Of a stretch of 64,000 nt of DNA, positions 1 through 9,628 are shown one piece after another. The notes under the pieces were generated by a model. That model was not told the origin of the DNA. It did no database searches and saw nothing but the letters and a program-made list of their open reading frames with translations. The DNA lies in NCBI RefSeq assembly GCF_014218355.1, contig NZ_AP023368.1, positions 1,430,001-1,494,000 of the forward strand, given 5' to 3'. The position numbers were made by a program, and so were the translations under genes. How positions within the stretch are numbered: position 1 is the stretch's first letter; every line of letters begins with the position of its first letter. The DNA comes from Anaerocolumna chitinilytica. Lineage in GTDB: Bacteria; Bacillota; Clostridia; Lachnospirales; Lachnospiraceae.

Positions 1-306
1 ACAGATAATATGATAGCACAGTCCATGCCTACTGTTGCACAGGTTGCAAATGCAAGCAAACTTCCTGTTATATGCGGTGAAGGCGGTATGGTAGATAACG
101 GCGGACTTGCGACATATGGTATTGATTATTATGAGCTTGGTAAATTAACGGGAGAACAAGCAGTTAAAATTCTGAAAGGAACTGCGAAAACTGCAGATAT
201 GCCTATTGAATACCTGGCAGATGAGAAATGTACACTTAAGATAAACGAAGATGTGGCGAAGGAATTAGGAATAACAATCCCGGATGATTTAAAGCAGAGT
301 AAGTAA
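1..306 (+). CDS. ABC transporter substrate-binding protein, C-terminal part (TrpX-like)
   Basis: This is the last 101 codons of a gene that begins before the window; the frame is open from base 1. The protein belongs to the periplasmic-type binding proteins of the ABC_sub_bind family, seen in the motif GEGGMVDNGGLATYGIDYY and the following helix ELGKLTGEQAVKIL. It would capture a ligand outside the membrane for the permease and ATPase encoded downstream. Relatives are often called TrpX and linked to tryptophan or other amino acids, but the ligand cannot be read from this fragment. The signal peptide and lipobox lie outside the window. A hairpin at 378-417 separates it from the permease. Confidence 0.85.
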   Translation, partial: TDNMIAQSMPTVAQVANASKLPVICGEGGMVDNGGLATYGIDYYELGKLTGEQAVKILKGTAKTADMPIEYLADEKCTLKINEDVAKELGITIPDDLKQSK

Positions 307-377
307 TTTGGCTATATTTATTGGCCATCTTTCTTTCAATAAACAGTTCGGTTGATTTGAGAATGATGGATATAAAC

Positions 378-425
378 CCTGTCCCATACCTGTTGTTATT
401 GCAGATTATGGGGCAGGCTTTTGTT
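378..425 (+). terminator. Hairpin with T-rich tail between binding protein and permease
   Basis: Bases 378-387 (CCTGTCCCAT) pair with 408-417 (ATGGGGCAGG) with one G-T pair, followed by CTTTTGTTTT. It sits inside an apparent operon, so it probably works as a partial terminator or mRNA stabiliser that keeps the binding protein in excess over the permease. That role is inferred. Confidence 0.55.
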
Positions 426-471
426 TTAGATACATTTATACAATTTATACATAGGGAAGGTTAGAAAATTA

Positions 472-1419
472 ATGGATGAATTAATACGTTATTTATTATC
501 GATATTGGGAGCTACCTCACAGGGATTTGCCTGGGCTATATTAGCAATTGGTGTTTATGTATCTTTTCGTATTCTGGATTTTCCGGATATGACAAGCGAA
601 GGAAGTTTCGCATTAGGAGGAAGTATCAGTGCTTTTTGTATATCAGGTCTTGGGATTAACCCGGTACTCTGTCTTTTAATATCAACTCTGGCAGGTATGG
701 CAGCAGGTGCAGTGACAGGCTTTTTGCATACAAAGCTTAGAATACCTCCTATTCTGGCTGGGATACTTACAATGATAGCTCTATATTCCGTAAACCTGGG
801 TATTATGGGCAAGTCTAATACCCCTCTTTTAGCTCAGAAGACAATACTTTCTATGGCTAAGAATCTATTTCCCTCTGCAGCAGCCCTTGGGATTAAAGAT
901 AATCTTCTGCAGAATTTAATTTCAATGGGACTTAGTATAATCTTTACAGTTCTGGTTATTGTCCTGCTATATTGGTTTCTTGGTACAGAAGTTGGTTGTG
1001 CTATCAGAGCTACCGGTAATAATGAAGCAATGGTACGTGCTCAAGGTTCTAATACTGATGCAATGAAAATAATCGGACTTATGGTTGGAAATGGACTGAT
1101 TGCGCTTTCAGGGGGTCTTGTAGCCCAAACCCAGGGCTTTGCGGATGTATCCATGGGGGTTGGTGCCATTGTCATCGGATTAGCTTCAATTGTAATTGGA
1201 GAAGTGATTTTCCGTCGTGTGATATCCTTTGCCAGCAGGCTGATTTCTATCGTTATAGGCTCCATTATTTATCGAATTATAATAGCCTCTGTTCTGTATA
1301 TTGGCTTTAATTCCAATAACCTGAAATTATTAACCGCAGTTATGGTAGCCGCAGCTTTATCCATCCCTGTCTTTAAGAAGGATAAAGTAAAGATTGTAAG
1401 GGAGGAAAACGAATGTTAG
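472..1419 (+). CDS. ABC transporter permease (TrpY-like)
   Basis: A 315-residue integral membrane protein with about eight to nine hydrophobic segments. It resembles the permeases that accompany ABC_sub_bind binding proteins, a branch related to branched-chain amino-acid permeases. The sequence GCAIRATGNNEAMVRAQG near residues 175-195 is the cytoplasmic loop that would contact the ATPase. It forms the membrane channel of the importer begun by the previous gene. The last 7 bases overlap the start of the ATPase gene, which indicates translational coupling. The substrate is unknown; an amino acid is likely from the family. Confidence 0.85.
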   Translation: MDELIRYLLSILGATSQGFAWAILAIGVYVSFRILDFPDMTSEGSFALGGSISAFCISGLGINPVLCLLISTLAGMAAGAVTGFLHTKLRIPPILAGILTMIALYSVNLGIMGKSNTPLLAQKTILSMAKNLFPSAAALGIKDNLLQNLISMGLSIIFTVLVIVLLYWFLGTEVGCAIRATGNNEAMVRAQGSNTDAMKIIGLMVGNGLIALSGGLVAQTQGFADVSMGVGAIVIGLASIVIGEVIFRRVISFASRLISIVIGSIIYRIIIASVLYIGFNSNNLKLLTAVMVAAALSIPVFKKDKVKIVREENEC

Positions 1420-2207
1420 AAATAGGAGAATTATATAAGACCTTTAACCCCTTTACCATAAATGAAAAGAGAGTACTAAAAGGGTTGAATTTAACTTTAA
1501 ATGAATCGGATTTTGTTACGGTTATCGGAGGCAATGGTGCGGGAAAATCCACCATGCTCAATATGATTGCAGGAGTTCATTACCCGGACAGCGGCAGTAT
1601 TATGCTTGACGGACGGGATATTACCAGGATGCCGGAATATAAAAGAGCAAGTTATCTTGGAAGGGTATTCCAGGATCCTATGATGGGAACTGCTGCCGGT
1701 ATGGAAATACAGGAAAACCTGGCTCTTGCATACCGCAGAGGTAAAAGAAGAGGATTTGGCTGGGGAATATCAAAAGCGGAAAAAGAACTGTATGTGGAAC
1801 AGCTGCTGAAATTGGATCTGGGTCTTGAGAACCGTTTGACAACAAAAGTGGGTCTTCTATCCGGAGGACAAAGGCAGGCTCTTACATTATTAATGTCAGC
1901 GTTAAAGAATCCTAGACTGCTTCTGTTGGATGAGCATACGGCTGCCTTGGATCCAAAGACTGCCCAAAAGGTTCTGGAGCTGACAGAAAAGATTGTGGCG
2001 GAAAATTCTCTGACTGCACTTATGATAACACATAATATGAAACATGCAATTCAATATGGTAATCGTTTGATTATGATGCATGAAGGAAAAATCATCTATG
2101 ACGTTTCCGGTGAAGAAAAGAAAAATCTTCATGTCAGAGACTTACTGGATAAATTTGAAAGTGTAAGCGGAGGCGAGTTTGCCAACGACAGGATGCTCTT
2201 ATCTTAG
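1413..2207 (+). CDS. ABC transporter ATP-binding protein (TrpZ-like)
   Basis: A 264-residue ABC ATPase. Visible motifs are Walker A GGNGAGKST (about residues 39-47), signature LSGGQRQALTL (about 149-159), Walker B LLLLDEHTAAL (about 168-178) and a switch histidine in MITHNM (about 203). It hydrolyses ATP at the cytoplasmic face to drive the importer made of the two preceding products. The Walker B aspartate is followed by EHTAAL rather than the common EPTAAL, typical of this subfamily. The start overlaps the permease stop. No further gene follows on this strand for 200 bases, so it is probably the last gene of the operon. Confidence 0.9.
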   Translation: MLEIGELYKTFNPFTINEKRVLKGLNLTLNESDFVTVIGGNGAGKSTMLNMIAGVHYPDSGSIMLDGRDITRMPEYKRASYLGRVFQDPMMGTAAGMEIQENLALAYRRGKRRGFGWGISKAEKELYVEQLLKLDLGLENRLTTKVGLLSGGQRQALTLLMSALKNPRLLLLDEHTAALDPKTAQKVLELTEKIVAENSLTALMITHNMKHAIQYGNRLIMMHEGKIIYDVSGEEKKNLHVRDLLDKFESVSGGEFANDRMLLS

Positions 2208-2208
2208 A

Positions 2209-2253
2209 AAATATAAAAGCCAGAAAATATAAATTATGGAAATATAAAAGCCA
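2209..2253 (+). repeat. Two direct copies of AAATATAAAAGCCA
   Basis: The 14-base word AAATATAAAAGCCA occurs at 2209-2222 and 2240-2253, 31 bases apart, directly after the ATPase stop. It may be leftover slippage. No function is evident. Confidence 0.5.
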
Positions 2254-2407
2254 TAAAATGTAAGAAATTCTTAAAAGTAAATAAAAAATTATATGTACTC
2301 ATATTCGACAATATATGTTATAATTATATCTTAGTAGTTTATTTGGGATAACACTATTACTAGATAAAGTTGTCCATGTTTAGTTATGTAATCGGAGGAT
2401 ATGGAGT

Positions 2408-3439
2408 ATGAGATTTCTTTCCATAAATAGGGTTGAACCTGGCGCTGTACTCGCAAAACCGCTTTATGGCAATCAGGGGGTCATTTTATTAAGGGAAAAT
2501 GTTGTTTTGACGGAGAATATTCTGTCAAGGCTGAAAGCAATGGGTTATACAGGACTATATATCGAAGATGAAATTTCAGAGGGGATATATATTGAAGATG
2601 TAGTGGATGAAGGCTTGAAACTGCGTACAGCAACAAGATTGGAAGAAATCGTTGGTAATAATGGGAATATCGCTGAGATGCTCCCAATGATTAAAGACAT
2701 CGTAAGCAGCATTATCAGTAATAAAGATGTTGAGCTTACCATGAGAAATCTATGGGGACATCATGAATACACATATCTGCACTGTGTTAATGTAGCAATA
2801 TTGGCGGTCAGTGTGGGAATCAAATTAAACTTACATCCCGATGAATTGATTTATCTGGGAGCAGCCGGTATACTTCACGATATTGGCAAGAATAAGATAC
2901 CGGCTGAACTGTTAGACAAAACAGGTAAGCTTACGGAAGAGGAATTCGCAATCCTTAAAAAACATCCGGAATATGGTTATGAGATGCTGACCTCCTCTCA
3001 GGAATTAAGCAGCGTAACCAGAGCCGGTGTACTCCAGCACCATGAAAGATATGATGGTACCGGATATCCAAGAGGTTTAAAAGGAAATGAGATAACCCTA
3101 TATGGCAGAATACTTGCCGTGGCAGATACTTATGACGCAATGACCTCCGACAGGGCCTACAGAGAAGCATTTGCTCCCAGTGAAGCAGTTGAATACTTAA
3201 TGGGTAACGGGAATCAACTGTATGATAATCGTGTAATAGATGCATTCATAAAATGTGTAACGGTTTATCCCATAGGTTCTTGTATTGAGTTAAATAACGG
3301 CGCGAAAGCGATTGTAGTAAAAAATTACCAGGATTGTGTGTTAAGGCCTTTAATAAGACTTGTTGAAACAAAAGAAACAATTGATTTAAAAAATGACACT
3401 AACTATTTAAACCTGTGTATTACCAAACTTGTTATTTAA
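2408..3439 (+). CDS. HD-GYP domain protein, likely c-di-GMP phosphodiesterase
   Basis: A 343-residue cytoplasmic protein without membrane segments. The N-terminal ~100 residues resemble the DUF3391-like lead of many HD-GYP proteins. The HD-GYP domain covers about residues 105-295, with the metal-binding sequence HHEYTYLHCVNVA, the HD pair in LHDIGKNKIP and the GYP signature HHERYDGTGYPRGLKG. Such enzymes hydrolyse cyclic di-GMP. The link is notable because a c-di-GMP riboswitch lies 34 kb downstream. A GGAGG lies just before the start. The gene stands alone between the ABC operon and glnA. Activity is inferred from intact motifs only. Confidence 0.9.
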   Translation: MRFLSINRVEPGAVLAKPLYGNQGVILLRENVVLTENILSRLKAMGYTGLYIEDEISEGIYIEDVVDEGLKLRTATRLEEIVGNNGNIAEMLPMIKDIVSSIISNKDVELTMRNLWGHHEYTYLHCVNVAILAVSVGIKLNLHPDELIYLGAAGILHDIGKNKIPAELLDKTGKLTEEEFAILKKHPEYGYEMLTSSQELSSVTRAGVLQHHERYDGTGYPRGLKGNEITLYGRILAVADTYDAMTSDRAYREAFAPSEAVEYLMGNGNQLYDNRVIDAFIKCVTVYPIGSCIELNNGAKAIVVKNYQDCVLRPLIRLVETKETIDLKNDTNYLNLCITKLVI

Positions 3440-3486
3440 ATAAGCATATAATGTACTTTAATGTTTGTAGTATTAATTTTATAATA

Positions 3487-3515
3487 TTGACAAACAATTA
3501 TAGGACTGATATCAT
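3487..3515 (+). promoter_or_regulatory. Sigma-A promoter of glnA
   Basis: TTGACA at 3487-3492, a 17-base spacer, then TATCAT at 3510-3515. Transcription would start near 3522, only a few bases before the hairpin at 3528-3561. Confidence 0.75.
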
Positions 3516-3527
3516 GATAGAAGCAAA

Positions 3528-3568
3528 AGGCGAAGATGTTCTTTATAGGACGTTTTCGCTTATTTTTC
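3528..3568 (+). terminator. Attenuator hairpin in the glnA leader
   Basis: Bases 3530-3541 (GCGAAGATGTTC) pair with 3548-3559 (GGACGTTTTCGC) through 12 pairs including G-U pairs, with the 6-base loop TTTATA. The tail is TTATTTTT. It lies between the glnA promoter and glnA, so it should stop transcription unless antitermination occurs. It could instead be the terminator of the HD-GYP gene, but its position after a good promoter argues for attenuation. Confidence 0.65.
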
Positions 3569-3605
3569 ATATTAGAATAAAGGGTTGTTCAGGAAAGGAG
3601 TTATT

Positions 3606-4937
3606 ATGAATCATTTTACAAAGCAGGACATTATCAGGATGGTGAAGGAGGAAGATGTTGAGTTTATCAGACTTCAATTTACAGATATTTTTGGCAGTTT
3701 AAAGAATGTAGCGGTAACCACCAGCCAATTGGATAAGGTATTGGATAATAAATGTATGTTTGACGGCTCCTCTATTGAAGGATTTGTGCGTATTGAAGAA
3801 TCAGATATGTACCTTTATCCCGATCTTGATACCTTTGAGATATTTCCTTGGAGACCTCAGCAGGGGAAAGTTGCCAGATTCATCTGTGATGTATACAGAC
3901 CTGACGGCACACCTTTTGAAGGAGACCCGAGATTTATTTTAAAAAAGGTGGCAGAAGATGCAAAACAGATGGGCTACACCTTCCATGTTGGCCCTGAATG
4001 TGAATTCTTTTTATTTAATACATTAGACAATGGGGAACCAAGTGTAGATACGCAGGAAAAGGGTGGTTATTTTGATGTTGGCCCCCTGGATAATGGTGAA
4101 AATGCAAGACGTGAGATGGTTCTGACCCTGGAAGACATGGGATTTACTGTGGAAGCATCCCATCATGAGGTTGCTCCTGCCCAGCATGAAATTGATTTTA
4201 AATATGACCACGCAGTAAAGACTGCCGATAATATTATGACCTTTAAATTGGTAGTCAGAACCGTTGCCAAACGCCATGGACTCCATGCTACCTTTATGCC
4301 AAAACCAAAGTTTGGTGTAAATGGCTCCGGTATGCATATTAATATGTCCTTATCCAAAGATGGCAGAAATATATTTGATGATGCAGACGGCAAGCTTGGT
4401 CTTAGTCAGGAAGCTTATTATTTTATTGCAGGAATTATGAAGCACATGGAAGGAATGGCGGCTATCACCAATCCACTCGTGAATTCTTATAAAAGACTTA
4501 CTCCGGGTTATGAAGCACCGGTTTATATTGCATGGAGTGCTACAAACAGAAGTCCTTTAATCAGGATACCGGCAGCCAGAGGTACCAGCGCAAGAGTTGA
4601 GCTTAGATGTCCTGATTCAGCAGCTAACCCCTATCTGGCTCTGGCCGTATGTTTGGCAGCGGGTCTGGATGGCATCAAGAATAAATTAACTCCTCCGGAA
4701 AGTGTAGATCAGAATATATTTGAGATGAGCGAGGCTGATAAGAAGGCAATGGATATTAAGAGTCTGCCATCAACTTTGAAAGAAGCACTGGAAGCCTTAC
4801 AGCAGGATGAACTGATTCAATCGGTTCTTGGAGAACATACAACCAAGAAGTATCTTGAAGCCAAATACCAGGAATGGAATCAATATGCTATTCAGGTATC
4901 TAAATGGGAAATTGATCAATACTTACACCGTATATAA
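3606..4937 (+). CDS. glnA: Glutamine synthetase type I
   Basis: A 443-residue enzyme that joins ammonia and glutamate to glutamine using ATP. Recognisable blocks are FDGSSIEGF near residue 50, GPECEFFLF (metal ligands), [23 protein letters not shown] and the ATP-binding [13 protein letters not shown]. The length fits the short GSI-alpha type without the adenylylation insert. I chose the ATG at 3606 because AGGAAAGGAG lies 6 bases upstream; an in-frame ATG at 3585 lacks a ribosome site. The ANTAR regulator follows after 60 bases and is probably cotranscribed. The leader carries an attenuator hairpin. Confidence 0.97.
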   Translation: MNHFTKQDIIRMVKEEDVEFIRLQFTDIFGSLKNVAVTTSQLDKVLDNKCMFDGSSIEGFVRIEESDMYLYPDLDTFEIFPWRPQQGKVARFICDVYRPDGTPFEGDPRFILKKVAEDAKQMGYTFHVGPECEFFLFNTLDNGEPSVDTQEKGGYFDVGPLDNGENARREMVLTLEDMGFTVEASHHEVAPAQHEIDFKYDHAVKTADNIMTFKLVVRTVAKRHGLHATFMPKPKFGVNGSGMHINMSLSKDGRNIFDDADGKLGLSQEAYYFIAGIMKHMEGMAAITNPLVNSYKRLTPGYEAPVYIAWSATNRSPLIRIPAARGTSARVELRCPDSAANPYLALAVCLAAGLDGIKNKLTPPESVDQNIFEMSEADKKAMDIKSLPSTLKEALEALQQDELIQSVLGEHTTKKYLEAKYQEWNQYAIQVSKWEIDQYLHRI

Positions 4938-4997
4938 TATGCGTTTAGTGGCAGCATGAAGAAGTGGTATGCCAGATGAGTGTGGAGGTGATCGAAT

Positions 4998-5540
4998 GTG
5001 CCCAGTATTATAATAGCTTTTCCTAAAATTGAAGATGCAATGAACATAAAGAATGTTCTGGTGAGAAATGGATACGAAGTAAATGCAACCTGCACCACAG
5101 GGGCACAGGTTGTAACCATTGCAAATGAATTGGACGACGGAATCATAATATGCGGATACCGTTTTTCCGATATGCATTACAGCCAATTAAACGGTTACCT
5201 ACCCAAAGGATTTGAGATGCTTTTAATTGCTTCGGCGAATAAGCTGGAAGAATGTACTTACAATAACATTGTATGTCTTAGTATGCCAATTAAGATGGCA
5301 GATTTAATCAGCACCCTGCAGATGATGTATTTAAATATCGCAAGACGCAGGAAAAAGGAAAGAGAAAAGCCGAAGCCCAGATCAGAAGAAGAGAAAGCAA
5401 TTATCAGCAAAGCAAAGCTGGTTCTCATGGAACGTAACAATATGACAGAAGAAGAAGCACACCGTTATATTCAAAAGAACAGTATGGACAGCGGTACGAA
5501 TATGGTAGAAATGGCGGAAATGATATTAAGCCTGATGTAA
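4998..5540 (+). CDS. ANTAR-domain RNA-binding antiterminator, NitR-like
   Basis: A 180-residue protein. Residues 1-115 form a receiver-like fold (SIIIAFPKIEDAMNIKNVL, IICGYRFSDMHY) that lacks a clear phospho-acceptor arrangement. A basic linker (RRRKKEREKPKPRSEEEK) leads into a C-terminal ANTAR domain of about residues 128-180 (AKLVLMERNNMTEEEAHRYI). ANTAR proteins bind paired hairpins in leader RNA and prevent termination. Genes of this type next to glnA in clostridia (NitR) control nitrogen assimilation. The start is a GTG preceded by GGAGGTG with 7-base spacing. Candidate targets in this window are the glnA and gltB leaders. Confidence 0.88.
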   Translation: MPSIIIAFPKIEDAMNIKNVLVRNGYEVNATCTTGAQVVTIANELDDGIIICGYRFSDMHYSQLNGYLPKGFEMLLIASANKLEECTYNNIVCLSMPIKMADLISTLQMMYLNIARRRKKEREKPKPRSEEEKAIISKAKLVLMERNNMTEEEAHRYIQKNSMDSGTNMVEMAEMILSLM

Positions 5541-6209
5541 TGCTTTCTTGTTCAGACATCTGATTCCGCTAAAATGGCAGCACTTGTTTCCGGAAGGTCA
5601 AGTTACACCAAACTCACTTCAAGTTTACTGTTCTGTAAAACTTTGAGCTTAGACACTGGTGTTATAGACCTGGTCGCAAGTGCTGCCATTCCAGGTCATA
5701 AGAACCCCTGAATTAAAAAGCAATTAATAGTATCAGACACCATCCGTTATTGTTAGTTAAACCTCTGAAACACCAAGGATACTATAAACTTAGGAGTATT
5801 TATAAGAAATGCTTAAATGTAACTTAAGAGTCAGCAAAACTGCAAGCAGGCTTGCAAGAAGATTAAGAGCTATGGTAAAATGAACAGGTGGTAAATTTTA
5901 CACGAAAGTTCATGTACCAGGGCTCTTTTGTGAGTACTCAACGGTGCATAGCACTATATGCAATACATAAAGCATTTTTGAAGTATTTTCGCTTAATAAT
6001 GTCATTTACAATAAGGGTATCGTGAATTATTATAAAACAGAATTCACACCCTAATATGGAAGTACCAATAAGTATTAGATGGGTTATAAAGGTGCCATTG
6101 TTGGATTTCCTAATGACTGGTCACAAATTAGAATTTAAGCGAAAATTAGTATGAAATTGGAGCATACAGCAGGCTGTTTGTGGTTTGCTGGGTGCAAATG
6201 GAGGTTAGT
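5541..6209 (+). other. Long non-coding stretch with nested inverted repeats, possible structured RNA
   Basis: No credible gene lies in these 669 bases. Complementary segments stand out. First, 5573-5586 pairs with 5677-5690 (14 perfect pairs) and encloses smaller pairings (ACACCA/TGGTGT, GGTC/GACC). Second, a stacked hairpin has AAGAGC 5865-5870 with GCTCTT 5922-5927, TGGTA 5873-5877 with TACCA 5915-5919, and ATGAAC 5880-5885 with GTTCAT 5908-5913, ending in TTTT. Third, 5985-5996 pairs with 6135-6146 (12 perfect pairs) and encloses GTGAATT/AATTCAC at 6022-6047. I do not recognise an RNA family. Tests for tmRNA, RNase P, lysine riboswitch and T-box signatures by eye were negative. Confidence 0.45.
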
Positions 6210-7040
6210 ATGAAGTTTACAAAAATGCAGGGCTGCGGAAATGATTATGTATATGTAAATTGTTTAAGAGAAAAGGTTGTGAATCCCTCCGAACTTGCTA
6301 TTGCAGTCAGTGACAGGCACTTTGGAATAGGTTCTGATGGTCTGATTTTAATTAAAGCTTCCGATAAAGCTGATTTTATGATGGATATGTATAATGCGGA
6401 TGGCTCTTCTTCTGCAATGTGCGGAAATGGAATACGTTGTGTTGCAAAATACGTATTTGATTACGGATTGATACAGGAGAGAGAGATCACCATTGAAACG
6501 GGAGCAGGCATTAAGCATCTATTCCTTACGGTAGAGGACGGAAAAGTTAGAGAAGTAACTGTCGATATGGGTCAGCCGATTACAGAACCTGCGTTGGTAC
6601 CTGTTAAAGGGGATGAGGATAGAATTATTGGCAAACCGATTCAGGTAGGAGAGGAGGAATACAAGGTAACTTGTGTTTCTATGGGCAATCCTCATGCGGT
6701 AGTTTTTGTGGAGGATACTAAGAAGGTCCAGATAGAAAAGGTTGGTCCCCTCTTTGAACATCATGAATGGTTTCCCAAAAGAACCAATACAGAATTTATC
6801 CATGTAATAGACAGAAAGAATATAGACATGAGGGTATGGGAAAGAGGTTCCGGAGAGACTTTAGCTTGCGGCACAGGAGCTTGTGCCAGTGTTTATGCCT
6901 GCATCTTAAACGGCTATACAGAGGATGAGGTAAAAGTGAAACTTCTTGGAGGAGAGCTTACCGTACGCTATGACAGGGTAAAAGACTCAATCTTTATGAC
7001 CGGTCCTGCCATAACCGTATTTGACGGTGAGTTATTATAA
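6210..7040 (+). CDS. dapF: Diaminopimelate epimerase
   Basis: A 276-residue enzyme that converts LL- to meso-diaminopimelate for lysine and peptidoglycan synthesis. The two catalytic cysteines are visible: one in [12 protein letters not shown] (about residue 74) and one in [11 protein letters not shown] (about residue 220). The N-terminal signature [11 protein letters not shown] is intact. The start at 6210 has GGAGG 6 bases upstream; a longer reading from 6180 has none. dapL follows 79 bases later and then an LD-carboxypeptidase, so the three form a DAP supply and turnover operon. Confidence 0.96.
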   Translation: MKFTKMQGCGNDYVYVNCLREKVVNPSELAIAVSDRHFGIGSDGLILIKASDKADFMMDMYNADGSSSAMCGNGIRCVAKYVFDYGLIQEREITIETGAGIKHLFLTVEDGKVREVTVDMGQPITEPALVPVKGDEDRIIGKPIQVGEEEYKVTCVSMGNPHAVVFVEDTKKVQIEKVGPLFEHHEWFPKRTNTEFIHVIDRKNIDMRVWERGSGETLACGTGACASVYACILNGYTEDEVKVKLLGGELTVRYDRVKDSIFMTGPAITVFDGELL

Positions 7041-7119
7041 AAAACAAACCAGCCGGATGCAGGCTATCCCGGAAGAGAATAGTTTACATTCTGCAGAAAA
7101 AAATAGAAGGAGAGCAACT

Positions 7120-8334
7120 ATGTTTAAAATTAATGAAAATTATCTGAAACTGCCGGGAAGCTATCTGTTTTCCGATATTGCTAAAAAAGTGAAAGCCTTT
7201 GGAGAAGCGAATCCGGATAAGAAAGTCATTCGTTTAGGTATTGGAGACGTAACACTTCCCCTTGCACCGGCTGTAATTTCTGCCCTCCATAAAGCAACGG
7301 ATGAAATGGCTGTTAAGGATACCTTTAAAGGCTATTCCCCTGACCTTGGCTATGAATTCTTAAGAAGCCTGATTGCTGAACATGACTATAAGTCAAGAGG
7401 TGTGGACATCGCTTTGGATGAGATCTTTGTCAGTGACGGAGCGAAGAGTGATTCCGCTAATATTCAGGAAATCTTCGGAGCAGATAATAAGATTGCTGTT
7501 TGTGACCCGGTATACCCTGTTTATGTGGATTCGAATGTTATGGCAGGCAGAACGGGAATATACAGCAGTGAAACAGGTAAATGGAGCGAAGTTATCTATA
7601 TGCCCTGTACCGCGGATACGAATTTTGCACCGGAATTTCCAACGAAAGAGCCGGATATGATTTATCTGTGCTTTCCCAATAACCCTACCGGTTCTACCAT
7701 AAACAAAGCAAAATTACAGGAATGGGTAGATTACGCCAACAAAATCGGTGCAGTTATTATCTATGATGCCGCTTATGAAGCATATATTTCTGAAGAAGAC
7801 GTTCCTCACACTATCTATGAATGTGAAGGTGCAAAGACCTGTGCTATTGAGCTTAGAAGTTTCTCCAAGAATGCAGGTTTTACCGGTACAAGACTGGGAT
7901 TTACTGTAATACCCAAGGATTTAAAGGCAGGGGAGGTATCCCTTAACAGTCTGTGGGCAAGACGTCACGGTACGAAATTCAATGGTGCACCTTACGTAAT
8001 ACAGGCAGCCGGAGCAGCTGTTTATACGGAGGAAGGTAAGAAACAGACCAGAGAACAGATTGCCTATTATATGAACAATGCCCGTGTAATCAAAGAAGGT
8101 CTTGAGAGCTCCGGTTATACGGTATCTGGTGGCGTGAATGCACCATATATCTGGTTAAAAACACCGGATAAGATGACCTCCTGGCAGTACTTTGATTATC
8201 TGTTAAAAGAAGCGAATGTTGTGGGTACTCCCGGTTCAGGTTTTGGTCCCAGCGGTGAAGGATATTTTAGACTGACGGCTTTTGGAACCTATGAAAATAC
8301 CGTAGAAGCCATTGAGAGGATTAAGAAATTATGA
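7120..8334 (+). CDS. dapL: LL-diaminopimelate aminotransferase
   Basis: A 404-residue PLP-dependent class I/II aminotransferase that makes LL-diaminopimelate from tetrahydrodipicolinate in one step, bypassing the succinylase and acetylase routes. The PLP lysine is in [15 protein letters not shown] (about residue 249). The DapL start [17 protein letters not shown] and the substrate-binding [12 protein letters not shown] are typical. The ATG at 7120 is chosen because GAAGGAGAG lies 7 bases before it; the open frame reaches back to 7021, overlapping dapF. Its stop overlaps the next start by 4 bases (ATGA). Confidence 0.95.
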   Translation: MFKINENYLKLPGSYLFSDIAKKVKAFGEANPDKKVIRLGIGDVTLPLAPAVISALHKATDEMAVKDTFKGYSPDLGYEFLRSLIAEHDYKSRGVDIALDEIFVSDGAKSDSANIQEIFGADNKIAVCDPVYPVYVDSNVMAGRTGIYSSETGKWSEVIYMPCTADTNFAPEFPTKEPDMIYLCFPNNPTGSTINKAKLQEWVDYANKIGAVIIYDAAYEAYISEEDVPHTIYECEGAKTCAIELRSFSKNAGFTGTRLGFTVIPKDLKAGEVSLNSLWARRHGTKFNGAPYVIQAAGAAVYTEEGKKQTREQIAYYMNNARVIKEGLESSGYTVSGGVNAPYIWLKTPDKMTSWQYFDYLLKEANVVGTPGSGFGPSGEGYFRLTAFGTYENTVEAIERIKKL

Positions 8335-9353
8335 TATACCCGGAATTTTTAAAAAAAGACGATATGATAGCCGTACCTGCTCCTTCTGATGGTAACGGTA
8401 ATCAAACAGATTATAACCGACTGGATAATGCAGTGCTGCATTTTAATAATAAAGGATATCAGGTAATAGAAGGCCCTCTGGTAAGAACGAGCGTAAAAGG
8501 CCGGAGCGGAGACGGAAAAGCCAGAGGCGAGGAAATTAACACTTTTCTAAAGAATAAAGATATCAAATGGCTGATTAGTTCAGGAGGAGGGGATTTCCTG
8601 GTGGAAATGCTGCCCTACTTTGACTATGAAGCCATAAAAGCAAATCCCGTATGGTTTCAAGGTTTTTCCGATAATACAGGACTTACACATTCCATAACTA
8701 CCTGCTGTGATATCGCAACTGTTTATGGCAGTAATTTCACTGCTTTTGGTATGGATAACTGGCATTCTTCTTTGGAGGATAATCTAAAGATAATGACCGG
8801 CGAAGGCTTGATGGAAGGCGGATTCCTTCAGGAGAGCTTTGATCTTTATGAGGATGGCTATTATGACAGAGTTACGGGGCTGGAAGAATATGTATTAACA
8901 GAACCGGTGGTACTAAAACAGATAGCAGGCGAAGAAGGTAAGCCGGTAGAAGGCAGACTTCTCGGTGGGTGTCTTGATGTCCTCTTAAATATCCTGGGAA
9001 CTCGCTATGACAATACGCTGGCCTTTATTGAAAAATATAAGGAGGATGGAATCCTTTGGTACCTGGAAAGCTTTGCTCTTAGCAGCGACGCCTTAACCAG
9101 AGGGTTATGGCAGCTTAAGGAAGCTGGCTGGTTCCAGCATGCAAAAGGCTTCCTCTTTGGGAGACCTGCCTTTTACCAGGAGAATCACGGTATCCCTTAT
9201 GAGGAAGTATTAACTTCCGTATTAAAAGATGTTCCCATTATTATGGATACCGATATCGGCCATAAAGCCCCTACGATTACCGTTGTCAATGGAAGCATGG
9301 GAAGCTTCGTATGCAAAGACGGCAAAGGAATTCTTCGAATGGAATTCCGTTAA
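8331..9353 (+). CDS. LD-carboxypeptidase, peptidase family S66 (MccF/LdcA-like)
   Basis: A 340-residue serine peptidase of family S66. These enzymes cut the LD bond in murein tetrapeptides during peptidoglycan recycling, or inactivate microcin-C-like peptide nucleotides (MccF). The nucleophile elbow is [11 protein letters not shown] (about residues 108-118), with the expected later glutamate in LESFAL and histidine in DIGHKAPT. No signal peptide is seen, so it is cytoplasmic. It is translationally coupled to dapL, which favours murein recycling. A strong terminator follows at 9354. Confidence 0.85.
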   Translation: MIYPEFLKKDDMIAVPAPSDGNGNQTDYNRLDNAVLHFNNKGYQVIEGPLVRTSVKGRSGDGKARGEEINTFLKNKDIKWLISSGGGDFLVEMLPYFDYEAIKANPVWFQGFSDNTGLTHSITTCCDIATVYGSNFTAFGMDNWHSSLEDNLKIMTGEGLMEGGFLQESFDLYEDGYYDRVTGLEEYVLTEPVVLKQIAGEEGKPVEGRLLGGCLDVLLNILGTRYDNTLAFIEKYKEDGILWYLESFALSSDALTRGLWQLKEAGWFQHAKGFLFGRPAFYQENHGIPYEEVLTSVLKDVPIIMDTDIGHKAPTITVVNGSMGSFVCKDGKGILRMEFR

Positions 9354-9396
9354 GAAAGAGTGCAGATACCTTGGATATCTGCACTCTTTCTTTTTT
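9354..9396 (+). terminator. Intrinsic terminator of the dap operon
   Basis: Perfect 15-bp stem, 9354-9368 (GAAAGAGTGCAGATA) with 9376-9390, loop of 7, then TTTTTT at 9391-9396. Confidence 0.93.
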
Positions 9397-9565
9397 AGAT
9401 TTCTATTCTTTTCATGATATAGGCTTACTCATGTAATAATTTTTATTATTGACAAAGGTAAGAATATGGTCCAATATATTTATGACTACTGAAATAGTGT
9501 TGCGTATAAGTGATACATTTACCGCATCTAAATATACACAAATAAATTATTATTATTATTCATAA

Positions 9566-9622
9566 TTTGCTGCTAATACAACAGAACTTGTAGCCCATGA
9601 GCTTGGTCATAGCAATGGATAG
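9566..9622 (+). pseudogene. Remnant of a zinc metallopeptidase (HELGH motif)
   Basis: An open stretch of 18 codons between two stops reads FAANTTELVAHELGHSNG. It contains HExxH in the context normally found in secreted zincin-type metallopeptidases. Nothing else of such a gene is recognisable nearby, and the surrounding ~230 bases (9397-9628) are AT-rich with frequent stops. I read it as the residue of a deleted gene. Confidence 0.4.
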
Positions 9623-9628
9623 GATGGT

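Noticed and set aside
3415..3609. 64-codon open frame across the glnA leader
   Set aside because: It has no ribosome site, runs through the promoter and attenuator, and has no recognisable protein features.
5869..5935. T-box-like look of AACAGGTGGTAAA with a GGGCTCTTTT tail
   Set aside because: The conserved GGTGGTACCGCG and stem I signatures are absent, unlike the true T-box at 10326.
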